Assembly (NCBI RefSeq): GCF_034930985.1
Contig: NZ_JAYGIM010000013.1
Coordinates: 124,001-188,000 of the forward strand
Origin: Arcicella lustrica
GTDB lineage: Bacteria; Bacteroidota; Bacteroidia; Cytophagales; Spirosomataceae
DNA length: 64,000 nt
Direction of reading: 5' to 3'
Positions within the stretch are counted from its first letter, which is position 1, and every line of letters begins with the position of its first letter. Shown here one piece after another: positions 59,871-64,000 of this stretch. Below the pieces are notes generated by a model, which worked only from the letters and a program-made list of their open reading frames with translations, had not been told where the DNA came from and did not search any database. The translations under genes were made by a program, and so were the position numbers.

Positions 59871-61886
59871 TTAAAAACGATACATTAAAGTAGCTATCAA
59901 ACTTCTACCAACACCATTAATTCCTGAACCATGTGTGCGGTAATCTACATTAAAAATATTTTGAAACGAGCCTATCAAAGTAACATTTTTATATTCGTAA
60001 CCCGAATAAATATTGAGTACATTCCAACCGTTTGTTCCGCCTTTTGGAATTCTGTTGTCATCTTTATCGCCTTGTGCCAATCGGTCTTGTTTTCCCGCAA
60101 AGATGTCTTCTACTTTTACAAAAAAAGCATTACTTGCCTGATAATGTACTCCTGCTCTACCCGACAGTGGAGGAATTCTTCTTACAGGTTCGTTCTTCGT
60201 TTCGTTTTGTCCATAAGTATAAGCTAAGTCTGTATAGATTTTAATTTCAGGTAAAACCATCCATTCTGTCGCCCATTCAAAACCTTGTATATAGGCTTTT
60301 TCAACATTCTCTTTTCGGTAAACCTGATAATCATTAATCTTTTGTCCTTCTACTTTTACTCGTGCGATCAAATTTCTTAACTGATTATGATACAAAGCAA
60401 CACTTGAAGAAAAAGTAGGAGTTCTGAATTTATAACCCCATTCAAAATTATAAGAATTTTCAGGTTTTAAGTTGGCAGTTGGTAATTCATAACGAAAATC
60501 TACAATCCCTAAAGTACCCATATCATCAATATTGGGCGCTCTGAAACCCGTATTAAACGATAAGTAAGTCATAGAATGGTTTTCCTGATGGTAACCCAAA
60601 GCCAAATTTCCGACCAAAGCCTGTGGCGAAACATTTACTTTTCCTAAAGTTTGGTCATTCACATTGATAGAATAAGCATTGAAGCGAGCACCAAAATTTA
60701 CATCCCATTTATTCAAATTGATATGGTGCAAAGAATAAGCCGCATAACTATTAAAGCTTGAAGCATCAGGATACAAACCTCTGCTATAAGTAATTTTATT
60801 GTTTTGAAAATCTGTATCTTGTTTCGTACTGTTTACTTTATCTGTATAAAACTCTATTCCAGAACTGGCATCCCAATTAGGTGAAATTTCAGAACGCACA
60901 TTGATAAAAGAACCAAATGTTTTTACTTGATCATTTTCTACACGATACACATTCGAACCATTTTTCTGAGAATTTCGCCCTTCCTCAGTACCTTGATAAG
61001 AAACATTGAAAGCCAAATTTTTCAGTAAAGGGCTTTCACTTTTAATATCAAATTGTAGGTATGAAAGAGCTCTTTTCTGTGGAGACATTTCATTAATCTT
61101 AAAGTTTTCAAGCTTTACTTTGTGATAAACAGGCACATGACTTTGATTTAAGTTTTGATGAGTGGCTGTTAAAAACACATTTTTTGAAAGCTGGAATTTA
61201 GCTTTTACATCAAATGCTAATTCATCATAACCCGATGGTGTTTGTACTCCAGTAGTATCGCCACCGATTAAATCTCCGAATTTTCTGAGACTCAAACCCG
61301 CTTTCAATGCCATTTTCTGCGTAGCGAAAGAAAGTTCTGTTCTCGCTGTCTTTTCAAGTGACGAAGTACCGTATCTGACGATAGCATTCCCATTTACTTT
61401 TGGTTTATCAACTGCAAAAACAGGATTAGCAGTATTGATTTGTAAAGTACCGCCCAGTGCATCAGAACCGTACTGTACAGAACCTCCGCCCTTATAAATT
61501 TCGATATTTTGAATCAAAAAAGGGTCAATTGTATTTAAGTATTGGTTTGGCCCATAGCGAAAAGTACTGTTATTTAAACGAATACCGTCAATCAAAATAA
61601 GCGTTTGGTTTCCAGTCAATCCTCTTAGAAAAGGAGAACCTCCACCATGATTTGTTTTTTGTACAAACACACCATTGGCACCAAATAAAGTTTCTGGAGT
61701 ACTTCTATATTGATAATTCTTTAGGTTTTTAGCATTTAGTACCGCTACAGAACCCATCGTATTAAATACTTTTTGCTCATTTCTTTGAGTAATTACCGTT
61801 ACTTCATCCAATAAGAAGTTTTGTTTTTTTATCGTTGAATCCGTAGCTATTGAGAGACTCAGTACAAGACAAGTAAAAATTGACAT
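59871..61886 (-). CDS. TonB-dependent receptor, haem/haemoglobin receptor-like
   Basis: Outer-membrane active transporter of 671 aa. The N-terminus carries a short hydrophobic signal (residues 2-16). A TonB-box-like segment is probably in FLLDEVTVITQR. The plug domain has NHGGGSPFLRGLTGNQTLILIDGIRLNN (key residues GGGSPFLRGLTGN and DGIRLN) and FRYGPNQYLNTIDP, patterns shared with HmuR/HemR-type haem receptors. The barrel ends in LIATLMYRF with a C-terminal Phe. There is no CarboxypepD-type extension and no SusD partner. Haem is the preferred guess, but iron-siderophore or cobalamin uptake cannot be excluded. No iron box or cobalamin riboswitch was recognised upstream. Confidence 0.87.
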   Translation of the reverse strand: MSIFTCLVLSLSIATDSTIKKQNFLLDEVTVITQRNEQKVFNTMGSVAVLNAKNLKNYQYRSTPETLFGANGVFVQKTNHGGGSPFLRGLTGNQTLILIDGIRLNNSTFRYGPNQYLNTIDPFLIQNIEIYKGGGSVQYGSDALGGTLQINTANPVFAVDKPKVNGNAIVRYGTSSLEKTARTELSFATQKMALKAGLSLRKFGDLIGGDTTGVQTPSGYDELAFDVKAKFQLSKNVFLTATHQNLNQSHVPVYHKVKLENFKINEMSPQKRALSYLQFDIKSESPLLKNLAFNVSYQGTEEGRNSQKNGSNVYRVENDQVKTFGSFINVRSEISPNWDASSGIEFYTDKVNSTKQDTDFQNNKITYSRGLYPDASSFNSYAAYSLHHINLNKWDVNFGARFNAYSINVNDQTLGKVNVSPQALVGNLALGYHQENHSMTYLSFNTGFRAPNIDDMGTLGIVDFRYELPTANLKPENSYNFEWGYKFRTPTFSSSVALYHNQLRNLIARVKVEGQKINDYQVYRKENVEKAYIQGFEWATEWMVLPEIKIYTDLAYTYGQNETKNEPVRRIPPLSGRAGVHYQASNAFFVKVEDIFAGKQDRLAQGDKDDNRIPKGGTNGWNVLNIYSGYEYKNVTLIGSFQNIFNVDYRTHGSGINGVGRSLIATLMYRF

Positions 61887-62029
61887 TTTGTTTGTTTTTC
61901 AGGTTGATAATAATTATCCATTAAGGCCTAATTTGATATTTTTTGAACCCTCAATTTTTACAATTCTCCTTAAAATACCTATTGATTCTTTTTATCAAAT
62001 AATTAAGGTTTAACTTCTTTATTATCCCT

Positions 62030-62037
62030 CAAACTTA
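62030..62037 (-). promoter_or_regulatory. -7 promoter element of the haem-receptor-like gene
   Basis: The minus strand reads TAAGTTTG, a TAnnTTTG match, about 143 nt upstream of the start codon, implying a long leader. Confidence 0.45.
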
Positions 62038-62208
62038 AATAGATAATCTTTCCGAATAAACACAGCGATTCTTCGTTATTATCTTAAATGATAAAACATT
62101 TTCAATTTATAATTTCCCATCTTCCTCAAACTTCTTTTACTATTTAGGTAAGCGATTTTTATATAATCCAAATTTCCTCTTCCTGTTTAATAAGCGTTAA
62201 ATTTATTG

Positions 62209-62216
62209 TAAGTTTG
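62209..62216 (+). promoter_or_regulatory. -7 promoter element of the GH3 gene
   Basis: TAAGTTTG, identical to the element used in the opposite direction at 62030, 38 nt before the start codon. Confidence 0.5.
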
Positions 62217-62254
62217 TATCTTTTTTACTTGTATATCAACCATTAATTCATCAA

Positions 62255-64000
62255 ATGTATAAGCAATTTTCATTGTTTTTGCTCACACTTATACTCCTTT
62301 GGTTTGCCATCAAAAGTTCACCTATAGGAGCTTTAAATAATACGTTTTTGCCTTTTTCAAAAACGGAAAAGAAGGTGTTGAATGACAAGAAAATTGTCAA
62401 AAAAACTCGTGTACTTCAAGCTCCTAAATTCATCAATCATAGTCAGTTATTAGAAAACCAATGGGTTGATAGTATTTTCACTTCAATGGATAATGACCAA
62501 AAAATTGGTCAATTTTTCATGGTAGCGGTCAATCCAACGCATGGAGAAGCACACTTTAAAAAACTCGAAAATCTAATTCAACATAATTATATCGGTGGCT
62601 TGATATTTTTTCAAGGCGAACCCACTTCTTATGCCAACCTGAATAACCGTTTTCAATCAACTACAAAAATTCCTTTGTTGGTAGGTATTGATGGAGAATG
62701 GGGTTTGGCAATGCGTGTAAATGCCACCATGGCTTTCCCTAAACAAATTACTTTGGGGGCGATTCAGGATAATTCATTAATCTACGACATGGGTACAGAA
62801 ATTGCCCGTCAATGCAAACGGTTGGGGATTCACCTAAACTTTGCTCCTGTTGTTGATATTAATTCTAATCCTCAAAATCCTGTGATTGGCTTCCGCTCTT
62901 TTGGTGAAATTGCCGAAAATGTTGCCGCCAAAAGTAGTGCCTATATGAAAGGCATGCAGAACAATCAACTTTTGGCTTGTGCCAAACATTTTCCAGGTCA
63001 TGGCGATACGCATAGCGATTCACATTTTACTTTACCACAAGTATCGTATGGTTTCGAACGTATGCACGATATTGAGCTAGTGCCTTTTAAACAACTCATT
63101 GAAGATTCTATCAAAAGTGTTATCGTTGGTCACTTACAAATTCCTTTTTATGACTGGCGTCCTGCTACGCTTTCACAAAGTATCATTACCAATTTATTGA
63201 AAAAAGAAATGGGTTTCAAAGGCTTGGTCATTACTGATGCCTTGAATATGAAGGGCGTGCGTAGTGGCAAAGGAGTTTCGTCTGGAGAAATTGATTTACA
63301 GGCATTTATTGCTGGAAATGACATTTTATTGTACTCCGAAAATATTCCAGAAGGCATTAATAAAATTAAAGATGCCATTCAATCGGGTGTAATTCTACAA
63401 ACCGAAATTGATAACCGTGTCAAAAAAATACTTCATGCTAAATATTGGGTTGGTTTGAATCGCTTCAAATACATTGAAACCAATAATTTATATCAAGAAT
63501 TACATACGCCTGAGGCACAGCAAATCAAGCAAGAATTATTTGAGAATGCGATTACCGTCGTGAAAGATACAAGAAAGTTTTTACCGCTTTCAACTGAAAA
63601 CAATAAATTGGTTTCGGTCAGTTTGGATATTGCTTCAAACAATCGTTTTCAGCAAGCATTGGCTTCTTTTACGCCGATGCCACAGTTTTCGAATGTGAAT
63701 AAAAACGATGAAAGCTTTTTTAATGAAGTATTAAAAAATGTTGATTCAACTCAAACCGTTATTCTAAGTGTTCATAACATCAATAAAAAATCTGCTAGCA
63801 GATTAGATTTGACTTTTGGCGTACAAGATTTTATCAAAAGACTTGAGAAAAAAACTGCCAACGTTGTAGTCTGCGTATTTGGGAATCCTTATAGTTTAAA
63901 ATACTTTCCTGAAGTATCTAATCTAGTTTGTGGTTATGAAGACGATGATGCCGCTTATTCAGCCATGGCAAAAGTACTTTTCGGACAAATTCCTGCTGTT
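62255..64000 (+). CDS. Beta-N-acetylhexosaminidase, GH3 family (C-terminus cut by window edge)
   Basis: Glycoside hydrolase of family 3, NagZ-like, removing N-acetylglucosamine from muropeptides or other glycans. I translated 582 codons from ATG 62255 to the window end. An N-terminal hydrophobic segment (LFLLTLILLWFAI) acts as a signal or membrane anchor, so the enzyme is probably periplasmic rather than cytoplasmic. Diagnostic residues are GIDGEWGLAMR, the NagZ loop CAKHFPGHGDTHSDSH (catalytic Asp/His dyad) and the nucleophile Asp in VITDALNMKG. A second GH3 domain begins after residue 420. In many Bacteroidota this type continues into a beta-lactamase-like domain, which would be beyond the window. 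Confidence 0.93.
   Translation, partial: MYKQFSLFLLTLILLWFAIKSSPIGALNNTFLPFSKTEKKVLNDKKIVKKTRVLQAPKFINHSQLLENQWVDSIFTSMDNDQKIGQFFMVAVNPTHGEAHFKKLENLIQHNYIGGLIFFQGEPTSYANLNNRFQSTTKIPLLVGIDGEWGLAMRVNATMAFPKQITLGAIQDNSLIYDMGTEIARQCKRLGIHLNFAPVVDINSNPQNPVIGFRSFGEIAENVAAKSSAYMKGMQNNQLLACAKHFPGHGDTHSDSHFTLPQVSYGFERMHDIELVPFKQLIEDSIKSVIVGHLQIPFYDWRPATLSQSIITNLLKKEMGFKGLVITDALNMKGVRSGKGVSSGEIDLQAFIAGNDILLYSENIPEGINKIKDAIQSGVILQTEIDNRVKKILHAKYWVGLNRFKYIETNNLYQELHTPEAQQIKQELFENAITVVKDTRKFLPLSTENNKLVSVSLDIASNNRFQQALASFTPMPQFSNVNKNDESFFNEVLKNVDSTQTVILSVHNINKKSASRLDLTFGVQDFIKRLEKKTANVVVCVFGNPYSLKYFPEVSNLVCGYEDDDAAYSAMAKVLFGQIPAV

Larger units (their letters stand above)
61887..62254. other. 368-bp divergent gap
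   Basis: AT-rich sequence with promoter elements for both flanking genes (62030-62037 minus, 62209-62216 plus). A cobalamin riboswitch was looked for because of the TonB receptor, but none was seen. Confidence 0.6.

Noticed and set aside
61887..62254. Possible cobalamin riboswitch upstream of the TonB receptor
   Set aside because: None of the conserved cobalamin riboswitch core sequence was seen on the minus strand in this gap.
1..64000. tRNA, rRNA, phage or insertion-sequence genes
   Set aside because: I read the gaps on both strands for T-loop motifs, rRNA-like sequence, integrases and transposases and saw none. A covariance-model search would be decisive for small RNAs.

Overview
The window looks like a chromosomal segment of a free-living member of the Bacteroidota, most likely Cytophagales. 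The evidence is the low G+C content, promoters with a TAnnTTTG -7 element, few visible Shine-Dalgarno sites, GldB, several outer-membrane beta-barrels and TonB-dependent receptors with CarboxypepD-type N-termini, a CrtZ-type carotenoid hydroxylase and many SPII lipoproteins. I saw no rRNA, tRNA, CRISPR array, prophage or transposase gene. Genus-level placement is not supported by anything decisive here.

Layout. 1-8.3 kb: uvrA (cut by the left edge), a small barrel protein and a small membrane protein, a SNF2 helicase, a TPR protein and a hypoxanthine phosphoribosyltransferase. 8.5-20.6 kb: a carbohydrate-binding-module/esterase fusion, glpD, a Uup-like ABC-F ATPase, SppA, a lipoprotein phosphatase, a barrel protein, GldB, and an ABC exporter overlapping a Fur-family regulator. 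21-30 kb: a tricorn-like protease, glpK, an AcuI-like oxidoreductase, a GyrI-like protein, an unknown helical protein, a 21/63-bp tandem-repeat array and an EEP-fold phosphohydrolase. 30-35.3 kb: a VapBC-like pair, the sulfate assimilation operon cysH-cysD-cysN with a four-helix-bundle gene inserted between cysD and cysN, and an AlbA_2 (Schlafen-type) protein. 35.3-46.9 kb: a barrel protein, a CDP-paratose epimerase-like enzyme, the K+ transporter Kup, a lipoprotein joining a haem-like motif to a PHM-like copper monooxygenase, an M16 protease, YraN, free-Met-(R)-sulfoxide reductase with an unknown partner, CrtZ and an exonuclease. 47-53.2 kb: lipB, lpd, a methyltransferase and prfB with its programmed +1 frameshift. 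53.2-64 kb: a second 21/63-bp array, an Oar-like TonB-dependent receptor, a propeller-phosphoesterase lipoprotein, a haem-type TonB receptor and a GH3 N-acetylhexosaminidase (cut by the right edge).

How the genes fit together. CysDN adenylates sulfate to APS and the iron-sulfur CysH reduces APS to sulfite. GlpK and GlpD form the glycerol route although they lie 13 kb apart. LipB and Lpd both serve lipoate-dependent dehydrogenases. The Oar-like receptor and the phosphoesterase are adjacent and co-oriented and may act as one scavenging unit.

The most unusual content lies between genes. Several unrelated families of intergenic repeats recur: two kinds of palindromic element of about 60 bp, purine-rich repeats just 3' of stop codons, two families of degenerate word-like repeats, and two minisatellites with the same 21-bp sub-period and 63-bp super-period. 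The strongest candidate for an undescribed element is the cassette of about 540 bp, bounded by inverted repeats and carrying the four-helix-bundle gene, that fills the whole cysD-cysN junction.
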